Assembly (NCBI GenBank): GCA_018449595.1
Contig: JAAVUU010000004.1
Span: 62,001 to 126,000, forward strand
Reading direction: 5' to 3'
Length of the DNA stretch: 64,000 nucleotides
Origin: Rhizobiales bacterium dw_265
Lineage (GTDB): Bacteria; Pseudomonadota; Alphaproteobacteria; Micropepsales; Micropepsaceae
The stretch's first letter is position 1, and each line of letters begins with the position of its first letter. The position numbers and the translations under genes are program-made. Under the pieces are notes generated by a model that was not told where the DNA came from, did no database searches, and saw only the letters and a list, made by a program, of their open reading frames with translations. This document shows positions 40,098 through 49,112 of the stretch, piece by piece.

Positions 40098-40570
40098 CAC
40101 CGGACCTTGAGGCCTTGGTCGGCCATCATGGCGGTGCACTCGATGCCGGCCTCCAGGTCGGCAATATCGGCGGGGTCCAGTGCGGGATTGGAAAGATCCC
40201 AGCCCGGTTCGATGGTGAAGGTGCCTTCGAGGGCCCCGAACAGAGACGGAACCGCTTCTTTCGGGCGAAAATCGCGTGCCCGTTCAGAAAGGCCACGCAC
40301 CGAAGATGGTGCCGGAATGTCAGGCGTGGCACGGCGAAACACCAACTTCTGGCGCGCCATGTCTACCTGCGATGTTTCATATCCAGCTTTCAGCCACGTT
40401 TTGGCATGGCTGTGACCCGTGGCCTCATTGGCCCACCAGGGGCGGTGGCGATAGGCAGATTGCGGCAAATCCCGTCCCAAGATTTGGGCGATCTCCGCAA
40501 AGGTCATAGGAACTTCCTGAAACGAAGTTTCATTCAGAAACTTTCCTAGGGGATCGTAGACACTGACCAT
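40097..40570 (-). CDS. Antitoxin-like protein: DUF7662-like domain plus toxin-binding tail
   Basis: 157 residues, directly upstream of and overlapping the PIN toxin gene. Residues 3-80 (YDPLGKFLNE, MTFAEIAQILGRDLP, RHRPWWANE, KTWLKAGYETSQVDMARQKLVFRR) match a small domain that I know as DUF7662-like. Residues 108-132 (PSLFGALEGTFTIEPGWDL) resemble the FGxLKGxIxIxxDFD tail by which Phd/VapB antitoxins grip PIN toxins. The Phd or AbrB DNA-binding domain is absent, so the DUF7662-like part may do operator binding. A 14-bp palindrome lies 34 bases before the ATG at 40570. The pairing and tail support antitoxin function; it is inferred. Confidence 0.78.
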   Translation of the reverse strand: MVSVYDPLGKFLNETSFQEVPMTFAEIAQILGRDLPQSAYRHRPWWANEATGHSHAKTWLKAGYETSQVDMARQKLVFRRATPDIPAPSSVRGLSERARDFRPKEAVPSLFGALEGTFTIEPGWDLSNPALDPADIADLEAGIECTAMMADQGLKVR

Positions 40571-40603
40571 ATCATACCGCCATCAGAATATAAGATGGAC
40601 AAA

Positions 40604-40617
40604 ATAGTAATTACTAT
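40604..40617. promoter_or_regulatory. Perfect 14-bp palindrome in the toxin-antitoxin/trmL divergent promoter
   Basis: ATAGTAATTACTAT is a perfect AT-rich palindrome in an otherwise GC-rich genome, between the divergent antitoxin (start 40570) and trmL (start 40638). A -10-like TATATT for the antitoxin lies at 40587-40592. An autoregulatory operator is the natural reading. Confidence 0.6.
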
Positions 40618-40637
40618 TGACAGTCAAGGAATACTTC

Positions 40638-41093
40638 ATGCGCCTGGCCCTATATGAGCCCGATATCCCGCAGAATGCAGGCGCCATGATGCGGCTGGGC
40701 GCCGCGCTGGGCGTAGGTCTGGACCTGATCGAGCCCTGTGGATTTGCCCTGTCCGATCGCGGGTTGAAGCGGGCGGGGATGGACTACCTCAAAAGCGCCG
40801 ATATCCGCCGTCATGAATCCTGGACAAGTTTTTATGATGGCTTCACAGGGCGCTTGGCCTTGCTGACCACCCGGGGAGACATGGCCTATACCGATTTCGC
40901 CTTTCAGCCCGGCGATACCCTGCTGGTGGGGCGCGAAAGCGCCGGGGTGCCGGACGCGGTCCATGCTGCGGCGCAGGCGCGGCTGGTGATCCCCCTGCGG
41001 CTGGGGCTGCGATCCTTGAATGTGGCCCAGGCCGCCGCGATGGTGCTGGGCGAAGCCTTGCGGCAAACCAGTGGCTTCCCGGGGGCGGCGTAG
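40638..41093 (+). CDS. trmL: tRNA (cytidine/uridine-34 2'-O)-methyltransferase, SPOUT family
   Basis: 151 residues; methylates the wobble ribose of tRNA-Leu isoacceptors using SAM in a knotted SPOUT fold. Family motifs: LYEPDIPQNAGAMMRL at the start, VGRESAGVPD, IPLRLGLRSLNVAQAAAMVLGEALR at the end. ATG 40638 follows AAGGA by seven bases. One base separates its stop from the TerC-like gene. Confidence 0.92.
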   Translation: MRLALYEPDIPQNAGAMMRLGAALGVGLDLIEPCGFALSDRGLKRAGMDYLKSADIRRHESWTSFYDGFTGRLALLTTRGDMAYTDFAFQPGDTLLVGRESAGVPDAVHAAAQARLVIPLRLGLRSLNVAQAAAMVLGEALRQTSGFPGAA

Positions 41094-41702
41094 ATGGAAA
41101 TGACATTATTTCACGCCGGCGGCCTGCTCGCGCTGGCCCAAGTGCTGATGATCGACATCGTGCTGGCCGGCGACAATGCCGTGGTGATCGGCCTGGCTGC
41201 AGCGCGGGTGCCCGCAGACCTGCGGAAAAAGGTGATCCTGTGGGGCCTGGCCGCGGCGGTGGTGCTGCGGATCGGGCTGGCGGTGATCGCGGTGTCGCTG
41301 ATGAATGTGATCGGCCTGCGGCTGGCCGGCGGCATCCTGCTGCTGTGGGTGTGCTGGCGGTTCTGGCGCGACATAAGGGGCGGCGCGCACAAGGCCCACG
41401 CCGACCTGGCGCTGCAGGGCAAGGCCTCGCTCAAGCGCGCCATCCTGCAGATCGTGCTGGCCGATGTCTCCATGTCGCTGGACAATGTGCTGGCGGTGGC
41501 CGGCGCGGCGGTCGGCCATCTGGACGTGCTGGTGATCGGGCTGCTGCTGTCGGTGGCGCTGATGGGCGCGGCGGCGAACCTGATCGCCAAGCTGCTCGAG
41601 AAATACCGCTGGATCAGCTACGTCGGCCTGGCGATCGTCTTATATGTCGCGCTGTCCATGATCTGGCATGGCGGACATCAGGTCTGGACGGCGATTAACT
41701 GA
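41094..41702 (+). CDS. TerC/YjbE-family integral membrane protein
   Basis: 202 residues with six to seven helices. The charged membrane motifs LAGDNAVVIGLA (residues ~25-36) and DVSMSLDNVLAVAG (~123-136) are diagnostic of the TerC superfamily, whose members move manganese or calcium out of the cytoplasm or act in tellurite resistance. It may be co-transcribed with trmL. Its last bases overlap the converging PP2C gene's stop. Confidence 0.88.
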   Translation: MEMTLFHAGGLLALAQVLMIDIVLAGDNAVVIGLAAARVPADLRKKVILWGLAAAVVLRIGLAVIAVSLMNVIGLRLAGGILLLWVCWRFWRDIRGGAHKAHADLALQGKASLKRAILQIVLADVSMSLDNVLAVAGAAVGHLDVLVIGLLLSVALMGAAANLIAKLLEKYRWISYVGLAIVLYVALSMIWHGGHQVWTAIN

Positions 41703-42531
41703 GCTTCAGCAGCAGCGCCGTGGCATCGTCCGATTGCTTGAAGCGGGGAAATTTCGCGCCGTCGGCATCGCCGGCCTCAATGGCGCGCAATTCCTCGCCC
41801 AAGGCCGCCAGGCCCCCCGACAGCGCCGCCGCCATCAGGGTCTCCGCGCTGTAGGCGCCATAGTCCGAGGCCAGCGCCAGGAACCCGTCCGAACACAGCA
41901 GCAGATGGGTGCCAGGTGCCAGCTTCATCACCCGGCGGCCGACATGCGACGCGGCTTTTTCATCCGGCGTGAACAGCCAGTAATCGCCGCTGTTGATCCG
42001 GTTGCGGCTGGCGCGCAAGGCATCCATGAACTGGAAACGGTCGGTGGATGGTTGCTTGCGCGCCTTTGCCAGCGCCCCGGCGCGCTGGCTTTCCTCGGCC
42101 TTCTTGTCGAGGGTCTCGCCCACGATCGTCACGGCGGCATTGCCCTGCTTCACCAGCGCGGCGCAGTCACCGAACCATAAAAACTCCATCCCGGCATCGG
42201 TCTCGGCCGCCAGCATCATGCTGGCACACGGCGTTTCCCACATTTCCTCCGGCGCACGCCGCCTGAGCGCTGTAAAGCTCTTCTGGGCATCGCCCAGCGC
42301 CGAGCGCAGCGCCTTGCGCGCGCCCTCGCCGTCTTTCAGATGCGCCAAGAGCCGCCGCGCCCCGAAATGCGCGATCCAGGCCGCGTCGCTGGGCCCCGGC
42401 ATCAGGCCGTCACCCAGCGGGGTGGCGCCGTCCAGCACCGCCGCCGCCGCCGCATCATGCCCGAAGGCGTCTTCATTCGCCTTGGCGATGTCGCCGGGCA
42501 GCGAGAGAAATTCCACCAGTTCCAATGTCAT
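41695..42531 (-). CDS. PP2C-type serine/threonine phosphatase
   Basis: 278 residues. Metal-binding motifs are ANEDAFGH (residues ~18-25), VLDGATPLG, FLWFGDCAAL, LLCSDGFLAL and the last Asp in SDDATALLL, so the catalytic set looks complete. PP2C enzymes remove phosphate from Ser/Thr in bacterial signalling. It overlaps the CCA-adding-type gene by four bases, so the two are coupled. No kinase partner lies nearby. Confidence 0.88.
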   Translation of the reverse strand: MTLELVEFLSLPGDIAKANEDAFGHDAAAAAVLDGATPLGDGLMPGPSDAAWIAHFGARRLLAHLKDGEGARKALRSALGDAQKSFTALRRRAPEEMWETPCASMMLAAETDAGMEFLWFGDCAALVKQGNAAVTIVGETLDKKAEESQRAGALAKARKQPSTDRFQFMDALRASRNRINSGDYWLFTPDEKAASHVGRRVMKLAPGTHLLLCSDGFLALASDYGAYSAETLMAAALSGGLAALGEELRAIEAGDADGAKFPRFKQSDDATALLLKLS

Positions 42532-43751
42532 GCCTTGCCCGCCAGGATATCCGCCATGCGGCCGCGCAGCGCGCCTTCATCGGCGGCGAAATCGCCTTCC
42601 ACCCACCAGTCTTCGACAGCGGCCAGCACGCGGCCGACCTCGGGGCCTTCCGCCACCCCGGCCTGGATGACATCGCGGCCGGTGAGCGCAAAGCGCGGCC
42701 GCTGCCAGTTGGCGGCCATCTCCAGCAGCATGCGGAACTTGAGCGCATTGGCGCCCCTGGCGGATGCGGCCCATTGCAGCATGACCTTGTCGCGAAAGCG
42801 CGCCACGCCGATGCGGTAGAGCAGCGCCCGCGCCTCCCGCGCCGAGACATGCGCCTTGATGCGGTCGCCGCCCAGCGCCTGTTCCAGCCGCAGGCGGTCG
42901 GCATTGGACAGCTTCAGCGCATCGGCGCAGGCATGCGCGGCCTCTTCATTGTCGGGCAGCAGCGCCGCCAGCCGCAGGATGGCGTCGCGGGGAAAGAAAT
43001 TGTCGGCATCCAGCTCGGTCAGCCGCTCCAGCCGCTGCAATTGCAGCGCCCCCGGAAGCAACTCCGGCAGGATGCCGGTCGCCGCCATCACCCGCAACAC
43101 CGGCGCGGGATTGCCCGCTTCCAGCAGCCGCAGCAGTTCCTTGGCCACGCGCTCGGCAGACAGGGTTTTCAATCTGTCCTTGGCTTCGGCGGCGGCATGC
43201 AAGCCTTCGGCGTCGATCTCGCCCTTGCCGTACCAGGCATGGAAGCGGAACAGCCGCAGCACCCGCAGGTAATCTTCCGCGATGCGCCTCCTGGCGTCGC
43301 CCATGAAGCGCACCTTGCCGGCGATCAGGTCTTCGACCCCGGTGGCATAGTCGAAGATCTCGCCATCGGCCGAGGCATAAAGCGCATTGATGGTGAAATC
43401 GCGCCGCGCCGCATCCTCGGCCCAGTCGTCGGTGAAGGCGACCACCGCATGGCGGCCATCGGTTTCCACATCCCGGCGCAGCGAGGTGATCTCGAAGGCA
43501 TGCGTCCCCGCGATGGCGGTGACCGTGCCGTGATCCATCCCGGTCTGGATCACCTTGATGCCCTTGTTGGTCAGCAGCGCCAGGGATTCGCTGGGCGGCA
43601 TCGGCACGGCGATATCTATGTCGGCCACCGCCGCGCCCAGGAGCGCGTTGCGCACCGCCCCACCGACAAAGCGCGCCTCGCCGAGAGCTGCCATGACGGC
43701 CAGCGTCTCGGGCGCCGTCATCCAGCCATGCTGCTTGGGATCAATCCGCAT
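42528..43751 (-). CDS. CCA-adding-type tRNA nucleotidyltransferase / poly(A) polymerase
   Basis: 407 residues. The class II nucleotidyltransferase site GGAVRNALLGAAVADIDIAV (residues 33-52) and the neck region RRDFTINALY, DLIAGKVRFMG and EDYLRVLRLFRFHA are all present. Alphaproteobacterial members of this size usually add or repair the CCA tail of tRNA, which the tRNA at 57133 would need because it lacks an encoded CCA. Poly(A) polymerase activity cannot be excluded. Its start region overlaps the Nudix gene's end. Confidence 0.9.
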   Translation of the reverse strand: MRIDPKQHGWMTAPETLAVMAALGEARFVGGAVRNALLGAAVADIDIAVPMPPSESLALLTNKGIKVIQTGMDHGTVTAIAGTHAFEITSLRRDVETDGRHAVVAFTDDWAEDAARRDFTINALYASADGEIFDYATGVEDLIAGKVRFMGDARRRIAEDYLRVLRLFRFHAWYGKGEIDAEGLHAAAEAKDRLKTLSAERVAKELLRLLEAGNPAPVLRVMAATGILPELLPGALQLQRLERLTELDADNFFPRDAILRLAALLPDNEEAAHACADALKLSNADRLRLEQALGGDRIKAHVSAREARALLYRIGVARFRDKVMLQWAASARGANALKFRMLLEMAANWQRPRFALTGRDVIQAGVAEGPEVGRVLAAVEDWWVEGDFAADEGALRGRMADILAGKA

Positions 43752-44388
43752 GACCTAAACTTACACCATTTAACCGTTCCGCCAGATTGACGATGATCGC
43801 CGCCGTGGCGCCCCAGATTTCATGCCCCTGATGGGTGAAGGCGTAAAAGCTGCGCATCCGCCCGCCCAGCATCCGCGTTTCCCGCCGCCGGTTGGCGGGG
43901 TCCAGCAGGAAGGCCAGCGGCACCTCGAACACCGACGCCACTTCGCGCGGATCGGGCGCAAGCGAAAAGCCCTCCGCCAGCAATCCCACCACCGGCTGGA
44001 TGTCGAACCCCGTGCCGGTGAGATAGCGGTCGAGATAGCCCGTGATCGTGACAAAGCCCGGCGCGATGCCGGTTTCCTCGAAGGTTTCGCGCAAGGCCGT
44101 CGCCACCGGCGTCAGGTCGTCGGCCTCGCTGCGCCCGCCGGGGAAACTCACCTGGCCGCTGTGCCGGGCCAGGGTTTCGGTGCGGCGGGTGAACAGCAGC
44201 ATCGGTTCCGCGCGCAGGGTCACCGGCAGCAGCACCGCCGCCTTCACGGCACCGAACTGCGCCGGGCGATGCGCCGGGTCCAGGTCGTAATCGTCATGTT
44301 CGGTGATCTCGGGCAGCGTCTGGCGCAGCCGCCCGCGCAGTTGTTCCGCGAAAGTCATGTCCCCGGCCTGGCTGCGAATCCGTGCCAT
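43741..44388 (-). CDS. CoA pyrophosphatase-type Nudix hydrolase
   Basis: 215 residues. The Nudix box GGRSEADDLTPVATALRETFEETGI (positions ~88-112 read as G-x5-E-x7-REUxEExGU) and the adjacent UPF0035 stretch LLFTRRTETLARHSGQVSFPGG mark the CoA diphosphatase group. A start at ATG 44358 (MTFAEQLR) is possible; the longer start was kept. It ends overlapping the CCA-type gene, so Nudix, CCA and PP2C form one minus-strand operon. Confidence 0.9.
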   Translation of the reverse strand: MARIRSQAGDMTFAEQLRGRLRQTLPEITEHDDYDLDPAHRPAQFGAVKAAVLLPVTLRAEPMLLFTRRTETLARHSGQVSFPGGRSEADDLTPVATALRETFEETGIAPGFVTITGYLDRYLTGTGFDIQPVVGLLAEGFSLAPDPREVASVFEVPLAFLLDPANRRRETRMLGGRMRSFYAFTHQGHEIWGATAAIIVNLAERLNGVSLGHAD

Positions 44389-44530
44389 CCGCCCAAAAAA
44401 TCGCCTGCCGTCATGACGCCATATTTAGCGGTTTTCTGTTGGAAATTAAGGACATCAGGGCTGCATTCAGGGTTGCGGCCCCCGCTGCCCACGGTGCAAC
44501 ATATCTATTACACCAGCAAGTACAGGCCCG

Positions 44531-45526
44531 ATGAACAAAGTGGACATACTGGACGATCCGGGCAAGCGCCTGTCCGCGGCGAGCGAAACCTTCCGCAGGG
44601 TGCGCGACGGCCTGGGCGCGGTGATTTTCGGCCAGGATGAGGTGATCGAGCAGACCCTGATAACCCTCTTGGCCGGCGGCCATGGCCTGCTGATCGGCGT
44701 GCCGGGCCTGGCCAAGACCAAGCTGGTGGACACGCTGGCCACCGTGATGGGGCTGGACTCCAGCCGGGTGCAGTTCACCCCCGACCTGATGCCGTCCGAC
44801 ATCACCGGCTCGGAAGTGATGGAAGAAAGCGCCGGCGGCGAACGCGCCTTCCGCTTCATCCGGGGCCCGGTGTTCACGCAATTGCTGATGGCCGATGAAA
44901 TCAACCGCGCGTCCCCACGCACCCAGTCGGCGCTGCTGCAGGCGATGCAGGAAAAGCATGTCACCGTCGCCGGCGCGCGCCACGACCTGCCCAGGCTGTT
45001 CCATGTGCTGGCGACGCAGAACCCGCTGGAGCAGGAAGGCACCTATCCCCTGCCCGAGGCCCAGCTCGACCGCTTCCTGCTGCAGATCGATGTCGGCTAT
45101 CCCGACCTGGAAGCGGAACGGCGCATGCTGCTCGCCACCACCATGGGCGAGGAGAACCGCCCGGTGAAAGTCTGCGGCCCCGACGAATTGCTGGATGCGC
45201 AAGGCCTGGTGCGCCGCATCCCGGTGGGCGAACAGGTGATGGAGGCCATCCTGACCCTGGTGCGCGCCGCGCGTCCCGACAGCGATCATGACAGCGGCGT
45301 GAAAACCCAGATCGCCTGGGGCCCCGGCCCGCGCGCCAGCCAGGCGCTGATGCTGGCGGTGCGCGCCCGCGCGCTGCTGGATGGCCGCTTCGCGCCCTCC
45401 ACCGACGATGTGGTGGCGCTGGCCGGGCCGGTGCTGCGCCATCGCATGGCGCTGAATTTCTCCGCCCGGGCGGAAGGCATCACCACGGCCGGCGTGATCG
45501 AGCGGCTTTGCCATGACCTGTTCTGA
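44531..45526 (+). CDS. MoxR-family AAA+ ATPase
   Basis: 331 residues. Walker A is GVPGLAKTKLV (residues ~55-65), Walker B LLMADEINRASPRTQSALLQAMQE, and the C-terminal lid is typical MoxR. MoxR ATPases act as chaperones for insertion of metal centres or assembly of von-Willebrand-type membrane proteins, usually beside DUF58 and BatA-like genes, as here (45539-51178). Confidence 0.94.
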   Translation: MNKVDILDDPGKRLSAASETFRRVRDGLGAVIFGQDEVIEQTLITLLAGGHGLLIGVPGLAKTKLVDTLATVMGLDSSRVQFTPDLMPSDITGSEVMEESAGGERAFRFIRGPVFTQLLMADEINRASPRTQSALLQAMQEKHVTVAGARHDLPRLFHVLATQNPLEQEGTYPLPEAQLDRFLLQIDVGYPDLEAERRMLLATTMGEENRPVKVCGPDELLDAQGLVRRIPVGEQVMEAILTLVRAARPDSDHDSGVKTQIAWGPGPRASQALMLAVRARALLDGRFAPSTDDVVALAGPVLRHRMALNFSARAEGITTAGVIERLCHDLF

Positions 45527-45538
45527 CGCGAGCATCGT

Positions 45539-46402
45539 TTGACCCAATTCTCCGCGCTTCAGCATGAAGCCGATGGCCTGTCGGCCGGGCTGCCGCCGCT
45601 GATGGTGCAGGCCGACCACCTGGCGGCGTCGGTGGCGCTGGGGGTGCATGGCCGCCGCCGCGCCGGCATGGGCGAAAGCTTCTGGCAGTTCCGCCGCTAT
45701 GCCAGCCACGATTCCGCCGCCGCCATCGACTGGCGGCAATCCGCCAAGTCGCAGCACATCTTTGTGCGCGAGCGCGAATGGGAAGCCGCCCAGACCGTGT
45801 GGTTCTGGCGCGATGCTTCGGCCAACATGAGTTTCAAGTCGGGCCCAAAAGAAAACAGCGTGTCCAAGCGCGCCCGCGCCGACCTGTTGCTGCTGGCGCT
45901 GGCCTCGCTGCTGGTGCGCGGCGGCGAGCGCGTCGGCTTCCTGGGCATGGAGGGTGCGCCCGCCTCGTCGCGGCTGGCGCTCACCCGCATGGGCCGCGCC
46001 CTGTTCGGGCGCGGCGACTCCGCCTTGCCGCCGCAAGCCCCCCTGGCGCGCGGCAACCAGCTGATGTGGTTCAGCGACTTTCTGGAAGACGGCGCCTTCG
46101 AGGCCATGGCGCGTCTGTCGCGGCAGGGTGTCAGCGGCCATCTGGTACGGGTGGTGGACCCGGCGGAGGAAGACTTCCCCTATTCCGGCCGCACCCGCTT
46201 TGAATCGCCAGACGGCGGCGAAGACGAAATCTTCGGCCGCGCCGAACGGGTGCGCGGTTCCTATCGCGCCCGCTTCACCGCCCATGGCGAGCGCGTCGCC
46301 GCCGAGGCCGCGCGGCTGGGCTGGAGCTGCACCAGCCATCGCACCGATCACGCGCCCCAGGCGGCCCTGATCGCGCTGCATGCCGCCATCGGCGGCGTTT
46401 AA
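45539..46402 (+). CDS. DUF58 domain-containing protein
   Basis: 287 residues, probable start TTG 45539 (12 bases after moxR). The DUF58 core GESFWQFRRYASHDSAAAIDWRQSAKSQHIFVREREWE is at residues ~45-82. A von-Willebrand-A-like fold with an MIDAS-like DASANMSF is likely. DUF58 proteins act with MoxR ATPases; substrate unknown. It overlaps the next gene by about 23 bases if that gene begins at 46380. Confidence 0.88.
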   Translation: MTQFSALQHEADGLSAGLPPLMVQADHLAASVALGVHGRRRAGMGESFWQFRRYASHDSAAAIDWRQSAKSQHIFVREREWEAAQTVWFWRDASANMSFKSGPKENSVSKRARADLLLLALASLLVRGGERVGFLGMEGAPASSRLALTRMGRALFGRGDSALPPQAPLARGNQLMWFSDFLEDGAFEAMARLSRQGVSGHLVRVVDPAEEDFPYSGRTRFESPDGGEDEIFGRAERVRGSYRARFTAHGERVAAEAARLGWSCTSHRTDHAPQAALIALHAAIGGV

Positions 46403-49112
46403 AGTGCCTTTCGACCTGCCGCTGAGTTTCGGAGCGCCGCTATTGCTGGCGGCGCTGGTGGCGCTGCCGCTGCTGTGGTGGCTGCTCAAGGTGACGCCGC
46501 CGCTGCCCAAGCGCACCTTGTTTCCGCCGCTGCGGCTGTTGCGCGGGCTGGAAGACGAGGAACAGACCCCCGCCGCCACGCCCTGGTGGCTGCTGCTGCT
46601 GCGCCTGCTGGCGGCGGCGCTGCTGATTATCGCCTTGGCCGATCCCCTGCTGGGCCGCAGCCCCAGGCTGGCCACCAATGGCCCGCTGGTGCTGGTGATT
46701 GACAATGGCTGGACGGCGGCCAGGGACTGGGACCAGCGCCAGTCGCTGATCGCGGATTTGCTGCACAGCGCACAGGGACGCCCCGTGGCGATCATCCCGA
46801 CTGCAGGTCCCACGCCAAACGGTTTGTTGAATGAAGGCGAGGCCGCGCGCCTTGCGAAAGAACTGAAGCCGATGCCCTGGCCGGGCGACCGCGCCGCTGC
46901 CGCCGCGGCCCTGGGCCGTTTCAAATTCTCCGCCCCACCGGCGCTGTACTGGCTGTCGGACGGCGTCGAAAACAACAGCAAGCCGTTGCGCGAGGCATTG
47001 CACCGCTATGGCGGCGTCGCCGTCTATGCCCCGTCGCGGCTGGCCATGGGCCTGTTGCCGGTGTCGCGCGACGCCAGCGGCTTTGCCCTGGCGGCGCTGC
47101 GACCCGACGCGCGCGCGGCCCAGGATATCGAGGCCGCCGCCATCGGCGTGCGCGGCGAAACCCTGGCCGCCACCAAAATCCATTTCAAGCGCGGCCAGAT
47201 TCGCGCCGGGGGCCATATCGCCCTGCCCATGGAAGTGCGCAACGCCACGGCCCGGCTGGCCATCACCGGCGAAGACAGCGCCGGCAGCGTGCAATTGCTG
47301 GACAAGGGCGCGGCCCAGCGCAGCGCCGGCATCGTCTCGGAAAGCACCAGCAGCGAAGGCCAGCCGCTGCTGAGCGATGTCTATTACCTGGAGCGGGCCC
47401 TCAGCCCCTATGCCGAGATCGCCAAGGGCAGCATCGGCCAGTTGCTGGACAAGCATGTCTCGGTGCTGCTGCTGGCCGATGTGGCGAAAATCTCCGGCGA
47501 CGACATGGCCAGGGTGAAGGATTTCGTCGGCAAGGGCGGGGTGCTGATCCGCTTTGCCGGCGAGCGCATGACCGGCGGCAGCGACGATCTGGTGCCGGTG
47601 CGGCTGCGTGTCGGCGGGCGTTACCTGGGCAGCGCCATGGCCTGGGGCGCGCCGCAGCACCTGGCCGCCTTCGGCGCGCTGTCGCCGTTCAACGGACTGG
47701 AGATTCCATCCGAGGTCACGGTGACGCGGCAGGTGCTGGCCGAGCCCTCGTCGGAACTGCAGGGCCGCACCTGGGCGCAACTGGCCGACGGCACGCCGCT
47801 GATCACCGCCCAGGCGATCGGCGGCGGCTGGGTGGTGCTGTTTCACATCGCCGCCAGCCCCGGCTGGTCGTCGCTGCCGCTGTCGGGGCTTTATGTGGAC
47901 ATGCTCAAGCGGCTCCTGGCGCTGTCGGCGGGCACCCCGGCGCGCGATCTGGCCGGGCTGACCAGCCTGCCGCCGGTATCGGTGCTGGACGGCTTCGGCA
48001 AGCCCATGCCGCCGCCCGGCGATGCCGCCCCGATCGACGCCCGGACTTTCAGCCAGACGCTTGTGTCGCCGCGGCATCCGCCGGGGCTTTATGGCGCGCA
48101 TGACGTCGAAAGCGCGCTGAATGTGATGCGTCCGGGCGATAGGTTGACACCCCTGACGGGCGAAAGCTTCCAGGCCTATGGCAACACCCATGCCCGCGCT
48201 TTGGAGCCCTATCTGCTGGCGGCGGCCCTGCTGCTGCTGCTGTTCGACTGCCTGTTATCGCTGTGGTTGCGCGGCTTCACGCCGGCAAGGCTGCGCTGGC
48301 CCGCCGCAACAACCCTTGCGGCGGCGCTTTTGCTCTTTGTGCCGCACGCACATGCCGACGACGCCATGAACATGAAGGCGGCGCTGGACACCCGCCTGGC
48401 CTATGTGAAGACGGGTCTTGCCGATGTGGACGCCACCAGCCTGGCGGGCCTTACGGGGCTGGGGGCGGTGCTGAAGGCGCGCACATCTTACGAGCCTCTG
48501 GAGCCGATGGGGGTGGACCCGGAGCGCGACGACCTCTCCTTCTATCCCCTGCTCTACTGGCCGATGGACCCGCGCGAGAAGAACCTGTCGCCGCGCGCCC
48601 TGTCGCGCATCGGCGACTATATGCGCAATGGCGGCACCATCGTGTTCGACACCCGCGATCTCTCATTGGGCGCGGCGCGCGGCCCCACCTCGCCGGGCGA
48701 GCAGACGCTGCGGCGGCTGACCGGCGGGCTGGACCTGCCGCCGCTGCAGCCGGTGCCCGCCGATCATGTCCTGACCAAGACCTTCTATATCCTGCGCGAC
48801 TTTCCCGGCCGCTGGACCGGTGGGCAATTGTGGGTCGAGGCGCTGCCGCCCGCGCCCAAAAATGGCGCAGCCCCGGCGCGCGGCGGCGACGGCGTGTCGC
48901 CGGTGATCATCGGCGGCAATGACTGGGCCAGCGCCTGGGCGGTGGATTCAAGCGGGCGTTATCTCGCCACGCCCTCGCCCGGCGGGGAATTGCAGCGCGA
49001 GATGGCGCTGCGCTTCGGCGTCAATCTGGTGATGTATGCCCTGACCGGCAACTACAAGGCCGATGTGGTGCATGCGCCGGCGCTGATCCAGCGCCTGGGG
49101 ACGGAACGGTAA
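46380..49112 (+). CDS. BatA-like membrane protein with a DUF4159 domain
   Basis: 910 residues. The N-terminus resembles BatA: FGAPLLLAALVALPLLWWLLK (TM, residues ~17-37), PLPKRTLFPPLRLL, then another TM (LLLLRLLAAALLIIALADPLLG) and VLVIDNGWTA at the start of a vWA-like domain. A second membrane block is at ~598-615 and 640-655, and DUF4159 follows from about residue 680 (DDLSFYPLLYWPMDPREKN, MRNGGTIVFDTRD). A later ATG may be the true start. The gene lies between DUF58 and a partner (49112) whose ATG overlaps its stop. Confidence 0.82.
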   Translation: MPPSAAFKVPFDLPLSFGAPLLLAALVALPLLWWLLKVTPPLPKRTLFPPLRLLRGLEDEEQTPAATPWWLLLLRLLAAALLIIALADPLLGRSPRLATNGPLVLVIDNGWTAARDWDQRQSLIADLLHSAQGRPVAIIPTAGPTPNGLLNEGEAARLAKELKPMPWPGDRAAAAAALGRFKFSAPPALYWLSDGVENNSKPLREALHRYGGVAVYAPSRLAMGLLPVSRDASGFALAALRPDARAAQDIEAAAIGVRGETLAATKIHFKRGQIRAGGHIALPMEVRNATARLAITGEDSAGSVQLLDKGAAQRSAGIVSESTSSEGQPLLSDVYYLERALSPYAEIAKGSIGQLLDKHVSVLLLADVAKISGDDMARVKDFVGKGGVLIRFAGERMTGGSDDLVPVRLRVGGRYLGSAMAWGAPQHLAAFGALSPFNGLEIPSEVTVTRQVLAEPSSELQGRTWAQLADGTPLITAQAIGGGWVVLFHIAASPGWSSLPLSGLYVDMLKRLLALSAGTPARDLAGLTSLPPVSVLDGFGKPMPPPGDAAPIDARTFSQTLVSPRHPPGLYGAHDVESALNVMRPGDRLTPLTGESFQAYGNTHARALEPYLLAAALLLLLFDCLLSLWLRGFTPARLRWPAATTLAAALLLFVPHAHADDAMNMKAALDTRLAYVKTGLADVDATSLAGLTGLGAVLKARTSYEPLEPMGVDPERDDLSFYPLLYWPMDPREKNLSPRALSRIGDYMRNGGTIVFDTRDLSLGAARGPTSPGEQTLRRLTGGLDLPPLQPVPADHVLTKTFYILRDFPGRWTGGQLWVEALPPAPKNGAAPARGGDGVSPVIIGGNDWASAWAVDSSGRYLATPSPGGELQREMALRFGVNLVMYALTGNYKADVVHAPALIQRLGTER

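Noticed and set aside
40617-40622. TTGACA as a -35 element for trmL
   Set aside because: The hexamer matches the consensus but only 15 bases separate it from the ATG at 40638, too close for a -10 and leader.
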